A DNA stretch of 8,231 nucleotides. Origin: WTAW01 sp050124775 (GTDB lineage: Bacteria; Acidobacteriota; Aminicenantia; Aminicenantales; Aminicenantaceae). The stretch's first letter is position 1; each line of letters begins with the position of its first letter. This document shows, piece after piece, positions 1 to 6,786 of the stretch. The position numbers and the translations under genes were made by a program. Location of the stretch: assembly GCA_050124775.1 (NCBI GenBank), contig JASFEP010000196.1, positions 1 through 8,231 of the forward strand, written 5' to 3'. The notes under the pieces are model-generated. The model ran no database searches, was not told the origin of the DNA, and saw only the letters and a list, made by a program, of their open reading frames with translations.

Positions 1-1083
1 TTCCGTCGAAGTGTTCGAGAGGACCAGACTGACATTGAATTTTCCGGGTATGACTGGCACAAAACCTGAAAAAACGATTTTTTTTTCATCCAGAGCTTGT
101 TTCTCCAGATTGTCCAGCTTGAATTCGATATTCTTCTCCTGTTGATAAATCGTTTTTCCTAACATGTCCTCGATTCTCACATTGAGATTGAATCTTGCCG
201 AATGGAGGTTATCGGCGATCCTCATTAAGCGGATGTTATCGGGCATGAGGGAATAATTCAAGAACGAATATCCTCTATTCTCACTCAATGCAAATGTGAC
301 ATCTCCTGTGATTTCCCTAAACGAATACTTTACATCGACAGCACCTTCGATGGATCGGAAACTCCGTAGATATGTGTCAGAAGCTTCTTTTTCGGGAAGA
401 GTGTAGATCTGAGCGAACACATGACTGGACGAAGTGGATGAGGCAGGCATGTCGGGGCTGCCTTCCCCTGGGATCACAGATAGAGTGGCATCTGCAAGCT
501 CTATATAATTTTTTCTCAGTTCTTTATATGCGTATCTCGGTTCTTCCCAACCGACTCGTTGGCCTGGATTGAGGATGTCAAGGGCTGTGTCCATCCCCGG
601 GTAAAACAGCCGGAATTGCCCCGCGTTCTCCCTTCGGAAGAACAGAAGATTCATGACCGGCGGAAGCCCGGGTCGTCCTTCCCCATAATAAACCCACACC
701 TCGGAATCGACGACCTGTGTTCCTCCAGTGTAAGTATTTCTTTCCTTCGGTTCGCCCAAAATCATGTATATTCTGCCTCGATCACTCCGGCTCCCCCCAA
801 GATATCTGCTTACGTAGTTCAGCCGTCTGTAATACTCCAGTTTATACTCGTTCTCAGGAGTATCAGGATTCGGGTCTCTAACATTCCAGAAAGAGTTAAT
901 AAACCTCATGCGGTCTTCTTCTGTTTTTAGATCTTCGAACACCTGTTTTTCAGCTTTTGTGATGATGGGCTCTACTTCTCGAAGCCACTCTTTGGCCGCA
1001 TCTTTTTGTGCATAAGCTGGAAAACACGACATCAACAAAAAAACAAAAAAAAGAATCCGGTAAGGAGTGTGTGGTCTTTTCAT
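1..1083 (-). CDS. GWxTD domain-containing exported protein (partial, C-terminus beyond left edge)
   Basis: An open frame reads leftward from ATG at 1083 to base 1 without a stop (361 codons), so the C-terminus is missing. Residues 1-25 form a signal peptide (hydrophobic RILFFVFLLMS, then PAYA|Q as a likely signal peptidase I site); Cys20 in LMSC makes a lipoprotein alternative possible. Residues about 45-165 match the GWxTD domain: RFINSFWNVRDPNPDTPENEY (59-80), EYYRRLNYV, then SDRGRIYMILGEP (100-112) and a VWVYYG strand. The naming motif is degenerate: the expected G-W-x-T-D is G97-S98-R99-S100-D101. The rest looks like beta-rich extracytoplasmic sequence. The family has no established biochemical function; it is exported and common in Acidobacteria-like and related candidate phyla. 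It starts 31 bases after the lrp-like gene on the same strand. No clear ribosome binding site precedes the ATG, so the exact start is less sure than the family call. Confidence 0.85.
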   Translation of the reverse strand, partial: MKRPHTPYRILFFVFLLMSCFPAYAQKDAAKEWLREVEPIITKAEKQVFEDLKTEEDRMRFINSFWNVRDPNPDTPENEYKLEYYRRLNYVSRYLGGSRSDRGRIYMILGEPKERNTYTGGTQVVDSEVWVYYGEGRPGLPPVMNLLFFRRENAGQFRLFYPGMDTALDILNPGQRVGWEEPRYAYKELRKNYIELADATLSVIPGEGSPDMPASSTSSSHVFAQIYTLPEKEASDTYLRSFRSIEGAVDVKYSFREITGDVTFALSENRGYSFLNYSLMPDNIRLMRIADNLHSARFNLNVRIEDMLGKTIYQQEKNIEFKLDNLEKQALDEKKIVFSGFVPVIPGKFNVSLVLSNTSTE

Positions 1084-1114
1084 ATCGGTTAAAACGAGTT
1101 TTATATTTGATTTG

Positions 1115-1567
1115 TTACAGAGCTTCGATAAAAGCGCGCTTTTCGTCCTTGATCACATTGAGGACAACGTGAGTCATGACCCTCTCGATGTGGGGGAGAT
1201 TGAGCTTGGTTTTCAGGAAATTATCGAGATCGCGGCGCTTTTTAAAGAAGCATACCAGGATCGCATCCCATTCGCCCGTGAGATCATAGATCTCCCTCAC
1301 CTCAGGATATTTTATAATCTTATCATAAACATTGTATAGCTTTCCTTGGCTGATGCGCATGGCAATGATAGCAGTAAGTGTGAACCCGAGAAGTTCTTCG
1401 TCAACTGCAGGAACATATCCCTGAAGGAGTCCACGTTTTTCCATTTTTTTCACGTTGTTGTATTTGGCGGTGGTGGATGTTCCTACCTCCTTGGCCACCT
1501 CGCGAAAGCTTTTTCTCGCATTCTCATTCAGAGATTTCAGAATCTTTTTTTCCAGCTCACTGATCAT
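1115..1567 (-). CDS. Lrp/AsnC family transcriptional regulator
   Basis: This 150-residue protein has the usual length and two-domain layout of the Lrp/AsnC (feast/famine) family. Residues about 3-50 are the AsnC-type winged helix-turn-helix (ELEKKILKSLNENARKSF, then REVAKEVGTS and the recognition helix up to KRGLLQGY). Residues about 65-140 are the RAM effector-binding and oligomerisation domain, with the characteristic YDLTGEWDAILV turn near 94-105. Such proteins form dimers to octamers, bind amino acids or related small molecules in the RAM domain, and regulate transport and catabolic genes, often including themselves. A ribosome binding site (AGAGGT, complement of 1572-1577) sits well placed upstream of ATG 1567. 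It lies between the M24 gene (148-base gap upstream) and the GWxTD gene (31-base gap downstream), all on the same strand. A near-perfect palindrome in the upstream gap suggests autoregulation. The effector and the target genes cannot be told from sequence. Confidence 0.93.
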   Translation of the reverse strand: MISELEKKILKSLNENARKSFREVAKEVGTSTTAKYNNVKKMEKRGLLQGYVPAVDEELLGFTLTAIIAMRISQGKLYNVYDKIIKYPEVREIYDLTGEWDAILVCFFKKRRDLDNFLKTKLNLPHIERVMTHVVLNVIKDEKRAFIEAL

Positions 1568-1617
1568 ATTGACCTCTCGGGATGAAATTAAAATACTTTA
1601 CAATCTGTTCGAATTAC

Positions 1618-1635
1618 TTGACATTCCAATGACAA
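1618..1635. promoter_or_regulatory. Probable operator: 18-bp near-palindrome upstream of the Lrp-type gene
   Basis: The sequence TTGACATTCCAATGACAA has two 8-base arms around CC; seven of the eight pairs are complementary and the fourth is mismatched. It lies 51 bases before the start codon of the Lrp-type gene, in an AT-rich gap. Lrp/AsnC dimers typically bind imperfect palindromes of about 15-18 bp and often regulate their own gene, so an autoregulatory operator is the simplest reading. This is inference from position and symmetry. No single promoter could be assigned confidently in the same gap; a TATTAT-like -10 (complement of 1657-1662) is one candidate. Confidence 0.5.
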
Positions 1636-1715
1636 ATTGTTTCAAAATTCCCATATATAATATCAAAATTCAACTTAAAAGGAAAGTAAATCCTATTAGA
1701 AATGTCGTTTAATCC

Positions 1716-3095
1716 TTATTTTATGATATGCCAATCATGCTCTTGGGGTCTGGCCAGATAGTGCAGACCATCTTCTGTAAATACAGCGATCTGCCCTATT
1801 CCTAATTCGAGGCCATCTTTCCAACCCGGCACAGCCACTCGGGTGTGAGGTTCGAATGCATACAGCGTGTTGTAGTGGAGTTTATGGTTATTTGTCACGA
1901 TGGATGTCGGGTAATACCCGGGACCTGAAGTCATCCCTGCCACATAGGTCTTGTGGTCGAACATGTAACCTCCCTGGAGAAACCGCCGGATAAACATCGG
2001 GGGCGGGTGGAAACCCAATTCCGATTCGATGATCCCCTCCTCCCTCGGGATCTTTTCGGATGCAGCGACAATTTCTTTACCTGTCCGTCCAAATATAAAT
2101 TCTTTCCTGAAGAGATCCTGGATGCGATTGACTTTTCGCAAGGCTTCCTTCAGAGCTTCCGGCACATCGTCTTCACCCTTTTTTAATACATACGCATGTT
2201 GATGCGAATCAGTGACCATACCGAGCAGGAAAAGGTCCGTATCACAGCTCACGACATCACCACGTCTGATGACAACATTGACTCCATTGCGCGTTCGGCC
2301 TTTGTGAAAATATTCCGGAGGGTCGTCGTACCTGGCCAGGTTTTCGTCACTCCTTTGGACTGTGATCGTGGGGTGATTTTCCGTCTCCAGGTCCAGTTCC
2401 AGGTATTTGTGGCGGATCCACCAGTTCAGGTCATCTGTAGTGGTCACGTCGGGAGTGACGGCTCGGTTCGAATAGGCTTCGGCGATCACTTCATTGGCGA
2501 TTCGCTGCACATGACTGTATACACTGATCATTTCAGGGGTCATGGTCTCAAGCCAACGGACGCCCAGCGTCCAGGAATCGATGGATCTCGCTGCATATTT
2601 ATTCCCCAAAGCTTCCAGCATTTCTTCATTGTTATGTTGACCGATGGCAATCTTTTTTGGATCCCGTTCTATAACGAGTTGTGTGATATGAGTATAATCC
2701 TTGGGTTCTATGTATTCGATCTTTGTCCCTGTGTCGTAAAACATCATGAATCTCGGGATCCGTTGAGAACGGGGATTCACATGCTGACTCGGGTATGTCA
2801 TCCCCTCATGGTTGGCCGGTAAAAGCAGAGTATAAACAGGTCCTTCGTTGTTGTAATAGAGATCGGCCTCATTGTTCCGGACGATCCACATATCCACACC
2901 CTGCTCACGCATAACCATGGGAAGCACATGTTTTTTCTTCCAATCCCACCATTTCTGCATGAGCTTGACCCGCTCGCGCATCGGCATGATATTTTTGCTA
3001 TCTTCGATCGGAATAATCTGTGCCCACACGTGTACAGTCAACCCGAGCACAACCAGAAGCAATACAAAGAAAATAAACAAATCTCTAAATTTCAT
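1716..3095 (-). CDS. Exported M24 family (Xaa-Pro dipeptidase/creatinase-fold) protein with incomplete metal site
   Basis: This 459-residue protein opens with a Sec signal peptide (MKFRDLFIFFVLLLVVLGL, predicted cleavage VWA|Q at 25/26), so it acts in the periplasm or outside. Residues about 38-180 resemble the N-terminal creatinase-like domain (VMREQGVDMWIVRNNE at 61-76). Residues about 190-450 are the pita-bread M24 domain: RRGDVVSCDTD, then TDSHQHAYVLKKGEDD (295-310), GRTGKEI, AFEPHT and VFTEDG. Family enzymes use D, D, H, E, E to bind two metals and cleave Xaa-Pro or other amide bonds. Here D285, D296 (spacing 11, as usual) and E415 are present. The usual histidine region near 383-391 reads YVAGMTSGP with no His, and the final Glu before the TEDG strand is replaced (G434-Q435). 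Catalysis is therefore doubtful and a creatinase-like or binding role is possible. AAAGGAGGG (complement of 3101-3109), 5 bases from the ATG, is a very strong ribosome binding site. Confidence 0.9.
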   Translation of the reverse strand: MKFRDLFIFFVLLLVVLGLTVHVWAQIIPIEDSKNIMPMRERVKLMQKWWDWKKKHVLPMVMREQGVDMWIVRNNEADLYYNNEGPVYTLLLPANHEGMTYPSQHVNPRSQRIPRFMMFYDTGTKIEYIEPKDYTHITQLVIERDPKKIAIGQHNNEEMLEALGNKYAARSIDSWTLGVRWLETMTPEMISVYSHVQRIANEVIAEAYSNRAVTPDVTTTDDLNWWIRHKYLELDLETENHPTITVQRSDENLARYDDPPEYFHKGRTRNGVNVVIRRGDVVSCDTDLFLLGMVTDSHQHAYVLKKGEDDVPEALKEALRKVNRIQDLFRKEFIFGRTGKEIVAASEKIPREEGIIESELGFHPPPMFIRRFLQGGYMFDHKTYVAGMTSGPGYYPTSIVTNNHKLHYNTLYAFEPHTRVAVPGWKDGLELGIGQIAVFTEDGLHYLARPQEHDWHIIK

Positions 3096-3109
3096 TGTTT
3101 CCCTCCTTT

Positions 3110-3163
3110 ATTCGTCAAAATCCTCCTAAAAATCGACCAGATGACGATCGGATGATTCGTCAA
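3110..3163. repeat. Two direct 9-bp repeats (ATTCGTCAA), the second part of an inverted repeat, in the M24 leader
   Basis: ATTCGTCAA occurs at 3110-3118 and again at 3155-3163, exactly 45 bases apart. The right copy is also one arm of an inverted repeat: TGACGA at 3142-3147 and TCGTCA at 3157-3162, separated by 9 bases. On the transcribed strand the near copy, TTGACGAAT, runs straight into the strong Shine-Dalgarno of the M24 gene. A protein binding site or a leader hairpin that controls M24 translation are both possible. No known motif was recognised. Confidence 0.4.
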
Positions 3164-3197
3164 TACACCATAATATCTCAACAGCCATGTGTATTCT

Positions 3198-3227
3198 ATA
3201 TTAGTCCCATCACGTCTATATTGTCCA
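3198..3227 (-). promoter_or_regulatory. Possible promoter for the exported M24 gene
   Basis: Reading leftward, TGGACA (complement of 3222-3227) is followed after 18 bases by TAATAT (complement of 3198-3203). That gives 5 of 6 and 4 of 6 matches to the sigma70 boxes. The transcript would have a leader of about 95 bases containing the TTGACGAAT repeats. The region is AT-rich and other weak combinations exist, so this is only the best of several candidates. Confidence 0.3.
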
Positions 3228-3304
3228 CCTTTTTTCACAGATTCATTTCATATTCTCGCAGAATTAAAAAAAAAGTTTAAAATTTAAAATTATTTTGGCA
3301 GGTG

Positions 3305-3335
3305 TTGTCTTGTTTAACTCCAAAAGATTTACTAT
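3305..3335 (+). promoter_or_regulatory. Possible promoter for the RdhA-like gene
   Basis: TTGTCT (3305-3310) and TACTAT (3330-3335) resemble sigma70 boxes but are 19 bases apart, longer than the ideal 17. An A/T tract (about 3263-3297) just upstream could act as an UP element. The leader would be about 50 bases. The assignment is weak. Confidence 0.25.
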
Positions 3336-3377
3336 GCTGGAAGATGATTTTCTGAATAATGAACGAGTTCTTGGTTC

Positions 3378-3384
3378 AGGAGAG
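3378..3384 (+). promoter_or_regulatory. Ribosome binding site deciding the RdhA-like start
   Basis: AGGAGAG lies 7 bases before ATG 3392. The upstream in-frame ATG at 3359 has only a distant GGAAGA. The Shine-Dalgarno therefore favours 3392, which also leaves a normal-length Tat n-region. Confidence 0.7.
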
Positions 3385-3391
3385 ATCATCG

Positions 3392-4756
3392 ATGGAAAAA
3401 CAGAAATCCCCAATCAATATTTCAACCACGATTCAGCAATCGAAAAAGATAAAATTGAACCGCCGACAATTCATCAAGTTGGGAGCTGTAACGACAGCAT
3501 CCGGGGCATTGATGGGTGCAACGGGACATTCAGATCCCAGAAAAAATATCTTTTCAAAAAATGAGCCTTTGTCCGTTTCTCTGACCCTTAAGGACAACCC
3601 ACTAAGAATAACGGAGGCGTGCCAACGCATGCCGCAAAAAAACACGGTCTTTGCCCGACAACTCTGGGATTATGAATTTGTGCAAAAAATCGAATCCTCA
3701 ATCAACCGAAAACGCCGGGAAGAATATCAGAACGCCAAAGGTTGGACTCAACTGGACGAGGCTTTGAATGAGGCTGCATGGGCTGTGGACCACAAATTCG
3801 CATCGGGGAGCGAAAACGGACAACCACATTCTCAGGCTTATGAATGGGATGAGCCCGCACGGAGGAGAAAGGTCGTATTCTCAACTACTGAAGACGCAAG
3901 CAAAAAAGTGAAAAAGGCGGCACGATATCTCGGAGCAAACCTTGTAGGAATCACGGATTATAATCCGCTATGGACCTATTCTGAGTTGATAAAGGAAATA
4001 TTCGAAGGTGACTTCGATCGAGAGAGGCCTCCCCGGTATGAGATATTTACTCCGGTATTTCCCTTTGATCCCAAATCAGTGGTGGTCATGGCCGTCGAGA
4101 TGGATTACCAAACGATCGCCCTTTCCCCTTCCGCGCTCGAAGGTGCGGCCACCGGATTAGGATATTCTCATATGTGCGAGTTGGGATACTCGGTGGCGAC
4201 ATTCCTCCGTGCTCTCGGATATCGAGCTTTTGCCAATGGAAACGATGTCACCCTCAGCATTCCTTATGCAGTCGCAGCGGGTTTGGGCGAATTAGGCCGC
4301 AACGGTATGTTGATCACACGGGAATTTGGCCCACGGGTCAGACTGGTCAAAGTCCTGACTGAGCTCGAACTGGCACCCGATCCACCGAGATCCTTCGGTG
4401 TCTGGGATTTCTGTAAAAGCTGCAAACGGTGTGCAGAAGCGTGCCCTTCAAAAGCTATTTCTGATGGGGACCCCACTCTTGAGGGACAAACGCTCTCCAA
4501 CAATCCGGGGGTTCTCAAATGGTACATCGATCCGGAGAAATGCATACAGTTCTGGAGAGATAACGGGTCGGATTGTGCGAACTGTATTGCGGCCTGTCCA
4601 TACAATAAACTGGCCACCTGGCCCCACCAGCTTTCAACGTCAGTGGCGGCTTTGCCTATTGCCCCCCTTCACAGATTTCTCTCGAGGTTAGACAAACAGG
4701 TTGGATTCGGAAATATCGATAACATCAAAGGAAATGCCAATTTCTGGGAAGAATAG
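3392..4756 (+). CDS. Tat-exported reductive dehalogenase-like protein (RdhA family, corrinoid and two 4Fe-4S)
   Basis: From ATG 3392 the protein has 454 residues, the usual size of respiratory RdhA proteins. A twin-arginine signal (N23-RRQFIK-29 followed by LGAVTTASGALMGA) predicts folded export with cofactors. Residues about 165-330 match the corrinoid-binding core: ARYLGANLVGI, VVMAVEMDYQ (Y239 is a candidate for the catalytic Tyr), ALGYRA, then AAGLGELGRNG (295-305) and REFGPRVRLVKVLTEL. Two iron-sulfur motifs follow: C341-x2-C344-x2-C347-x3-C351-P and C384-x10-C395-x2-C398-x3-C402-P. Family members reductively remove halogens from organohalides with cob(I)alamin. No RdhB-type membrane anchor (small, three helices) and no rdh regulator lies beside it, so electron input and substrate are unknown. 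It is transcribed away from the M24 gene and toward the TRAP operon. Cytoplasmic QueG is a relative but lacks a Tat signal and is unlikely here. Confidence 0.9.
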   Translation: MEKQKSPINISTTIQQSKKIKLNRRQFIKLGAVTTASGALMGATGHSDPRKNIFSKNEPLSVSLTLKDNPLRITEACQRMPQKNTVFARQLWDYEFVQKIESSINRKRREEYQNAKGWTQLDEALNEAAWAVDHKFASGSENGQPHSQAYEWDEPARRRKVVFSTTEDASKKVKKAARYLGANLVGITDYNPLWTYSELIKEIFEGDFDRERPPRYEIFTPVFPFDPKSVVVMAVEMDYQTIALSPSALEGAATGLGYSHMCELGYSVATFLRALGYRAFANGNDVTLSIPYAVAAGLGELGRNGMLITREFGPRVRLVKVLTELELAPDPPRSFGVWDFCKSCKRCAEACPSKAISDGDPTLEGQTLSNNPGVLKWYIDPEKCIQFWRDNGSDCANCIAACPYNKLATWPHQLSTSVAALPIAPLHRFLSRLDKQVGFGNIDNIKGNANFWEE

Positions 4757-4980
4757 TAGGGGATTAGATTCGAATCCGGGCTTTTTATGAGCCGATACGG
4801 CTGCGAAGGCAGAAAAAATTGCTTTTAGAAAAGATGTTGCTTCCCTCCGGTCTTCCAACGACCACACGCGACTAGGGATTCCACCCATTCCCAGAATTCA
4901 CGATCTGCGGCTTTCCGATTGTATCCTCCATTTTTGTATGCAACAGTGAAGCGATCATTCGCCGAATGATACGTTCGTTT
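4757..4980. other. Convergent intergenic region without a convincing gene
   Basis: These 224 bases separate the stop of the RdhA-like gene from the stop of the TRAP large subunit. They hold a short hairpin (AGCCG-ATA-CGGCT, 4790-4802), a weak stem-loop (4806-4825) and the 17-bp palindrome listed separately. The frame of the TRAP large subunit stays open for 51 codons past its TAG, down to a TAA at 4825-4827, but there is no start codon or ribosome site. No anchor protein of the RdhB type is encoded. Confidence 0.6.
4954..4970. terminator. Perfect 17-bp palindrome, possible transcript-end hairpin of the TRAP operon
   Basis: ATCATTCG-C-CGAATGAT is a perfect palindrome starting 10 bases past the TAG of the TRAP large subunit. 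As RNA it would form a 7-bp stem with a 3-base loop. It lacks a following U-run on either strand, so it is not a classic intrinsic terminator. It could stabilise the 3' end, work with Rho, or be a protein site. Its place between convergent genes favours a transcript-end role. Confidence 0.35.
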
Positions 4981-6270
4981 CTATGGAACATACCCGAGCA
5001 ATCTGGGCAAATACAAAGTAATATCGGGGACATAGCTGATAATAATGGTCGTCAGCGCTAAGACGAGAAGGAAAGGAAGAAGCGCTTTAATGCTTTTCTC
5101 TATGGGAATTTTACTGATGCCGCAGGCCACATAGAGGCATATTCCTACGGGTGGAGTGATCATGCCCAATCCCACGTTGGCTTCGACCAGAATACCGAGA
5201 TGAATGGGCTCCATACCAAAGGAAACGGCCACCGGGACGATAATAGGGAGCAGAACGATAATCGCCGGCAATGCGTCCATGACCATGCCCAGGAGCAAAA
5301 ACACGATGTTCACGAATAGAACAAAAACGATCCAGTTGGAGGCATACTGAGTGATGGCGACTGCGATCTCATGAGGGATGCGTTCGAATGTCATCACAAA
5401 AGAAAGCATGGATGCTGTTCCGAGAACGATCAGCACGACACCTGATAATGATGCAGTATGCAGCAGAGCTTTTTTCAAATCGGCCAGTTTGAGTTCTCTG
5501 TAAATGAAAAAAGAAAGGCAAAATCCGTAGATCACGGCCACCGCAGCTGCCTCTGTAGGCGTGAATATCCCTCCGTAGATCCCACCCAGAACGATCACGA
5601 TCATCAACATGGGGAGGATGCCGTCACGAACGATTCTGATCTTTTCTTTGAAGTCGATTTGAGGTGCCAACGGAAGGTTGAGTTTTCGAGCGAAGAAAAA
5701 CACCAAAGCCATGAGCGCCACCGCATTGACCACGGAGGGGAGTATCCCGGCGGCAAACATGCCGCCCACAGAGATATTTGCCACAACTCCTATGATGATG
5801 AGGTCGATCGATGGAGGCACGAGAGAGGACGCCCCCCCGGCCGAGGCGAAGAGAGCGGTTGAAAAATCCGTGGGATACTTGTTTCTCTTCATTTCCGGAA
5901 ACATCACAGACCCTATGGCGGCGGTTTTTGCACTTCCCGACCCGCAGATCGCTCCGAAAAAGAATGTAGAGATCGTAACGACAATACCGAGACCGCCCCG
6001 GATCCGACCGAAGAACACGAGCGTTAGGTCGACGATCCGGCGGGCGATGCCTCCGTATGACATGATCGCACCCGCCAGAATAAAAAATGGGATGGCTAAT
6101 AATGTAAAGGAATCCAATCCTGACATAAATTTTTGAGGGAGGAAAATAAAGAAATCAGGATCGAAAGCGATATAGATAAGTCCGGCAAGAGCCGAAACAC
6201 CGAGAGCGATACCGATAGGGACGGAAAGCAATAAAGCCGCGAAAAATACGATAAATATGACGACTCCCAT
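4981..6270 (-). CDS. dctM: TRAP transporter large membrane subunit (DctM/SiaM type)
   Basis: This 429-residue, strongly hydrophobic protein (about 11-12 membrane helices) is the ion-coupled permease subunit of a tripartite ATP-independent periplasmic transporter. Family signatures include the start FIVFFAALLLSVPIGIALG, the CGSGSAKTAAIGSVMFPEM segment (109-127), LVPPSIDLIIIGVVANISVG (150-169), GGIYGGIFTPTEAAAVAVIYG (229-249), MDALPAIIVLLPIIVP (331-346) and the GMITPPVGICLYV loop (369-381). Length is normal. GAGGAAAG ends about 5 bases before the ATG. The gene starts 21 bases after the small subunit and is the last of the operon. It would move the solute delivered by the binding protein inward, driven by a sodium or proton gradient. 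The substrate is not readable from this subunit. Confidence 0.96.
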   Translation of the reverse strand: MGVVIFIVFFAALLLSVPIGIALGVSALAGLIYIAFDPDFFIFLPQKFMSGLDSFTLLAIPFFILAGAIMSYGGIARRIVDLTLVFFGRIRGGLGIVVTISTFFFGAICGSGSAKTAAIGSVMFPEMKRNKYPTDFSTALFASAGGASSLVPPSIDLIIIGVVANISVGGMFAAGILPSVVNAVALMALVFFFARKLNLPLAPQIDFKEKIRIVRDGILPMLMIVIVLGGIYGGIFTPTEAAAVAVIYGFCLSFFIYRELKLADLKKALLHTASLSGVVLIVLGTASMLSFVMTFERIPHEIAVAITQYASNWIVFVLFVNIVFLLLGMVMDALPAIIVLLPIIVPVAVSFGMEPIHLGILVEANVGLGMITPPVGICLYVACGISKIPIEKSIKALLPFLLVLALTTIIISYVPDITLYLPRLLGYVP

Positions 6271-6291
6271 GTTCTTTCCTCAGGTTTATCC

Positions 6292-6786
6292 TTATTGACC
6301 TCTTTTTTTATTTCGTATATCAAACCACCAGTTTCGGACTACGTAATAGAGCATCAAAACGCCACCCACTATAGCCGAAGAATAAGGCACAGCCATAGAC
6401 ATTTGTGTGCTCGGCGCCACCTGTTTGGCCATGCTGAATGTAAATTCCGTTGCTTTCCAGATAAATATCGCGAGAAATAAAGCAACAACCAACGTGACGA
6501 GCGTGTTTGTGAGTTTTTGCAGGCCTTTTCCGAAACGATCCACAAGAAACCTCAGAGCAAAGTGCGCCTTCAATTTGAACGCATAGGCAGATGCAAGGGC
6601 GGCAAGCCACAAAAACAGATATCTGGCCAGCTCCTCAGACCATGCGAGCGATAGATGGAAAATATAGCGAAAAAGAACCTGGATGAATGTTACACTCACG
6701 ATTGCGACCAAAATCGCACATAAGGACAGCTCCAGAGGCTGTTTCCAGAGCGGCTTTGGCCTTTGTTCGTTCGAGTCCCTATTCAT
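6292..6786 (-). CDS. dctQ: TRAP transporter small membrane subunit (DctQ/SiaQ type)
   Basis: From ATG 6786 the protein has 164 residues, typical of DctQ, with four predicted membrane helices (about 18-40, 50-72, 92-112 and 134-152). The diagnostic segment is QVLFRYIF (36-43), then AWSEELARYLFLWLAALASAYAF (48-70), with KAHF following. This subunit is needed for TRAP transport and packs against the large subunit. The start codon overlaps the stop of the binding-protein gene (ATGAATAG), implying translational coupling. AAGG sits directly against the ATG and GAGAAGG lies further up. A longer frame from 6840 would add 18 residues lying inside the upstream gene, with no ribosome site, and is less likely. 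Confidence 0.92.
   Translation of the reverse strand: MNRDSNEQRPKPLWKQPLELSLCAILVAIVSVTFIQVLFRYIFHLSLAWSEELARYLFLWLAALASAYAFKLKAHFALRFLVDRFGKGLQKLTNTLVTLVVALFLAIFIWKATEFTFSMAKQVAPSTQMSMAVPYSSAIVGGVLMLYYVVRNWWFDIRNKKRGQ

Noticed and set aside
559..930. 123-codon plus-strand open frame near the left end
   Set aside because: It overlaps the GWxTD domain on the opposite strand and its translation has no protein-like pattern.
2196..2822. 208-codon plus-strand open frame
   Set aside because: It is antisense to the exported M24 gene, which has a clear family match, signal peptide and ribosome site; the plus-strand product has no recognisable features.
3093..3119. Eight-codon TTG-started frame overlapping the M24 start (ATGA overlap)
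   Set aside because: Too short and based on a rare start codon; a second GGAGG upstream is suggestive but not enough.
3359..3391. Upstream in-frame ATG for the RdhA-like gene (11 extra residues)
   Set aside because: No well-spaced ribosome site before it, while ATG 3392 has AGGAGAG at 7 bases; the Tat n-region is already long from 3392.
3392..4756. Epoxyqueuosine reductase (QueG) identity for the RdhA-like gene
   Set aside because: QueG is cytoplasmic; this protein has a Tat signal, RdhA length and RdhA-type spacing of the second iron-sulfur motif.
4761..4780. TTCGAATCC resembling a tRNA T-arm, possibly an integration-site remnant
   Set aside because: Flanking bases do not form the T-stem or an acceptor stem, and no integrase or direct repeat is nearby.
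4688..4888. 66-codon minus-strand open frame across the end of the RdhA-like gene
   Set aside because: It overlaps a confident coding region, has no ribosome site and no recognisable family.
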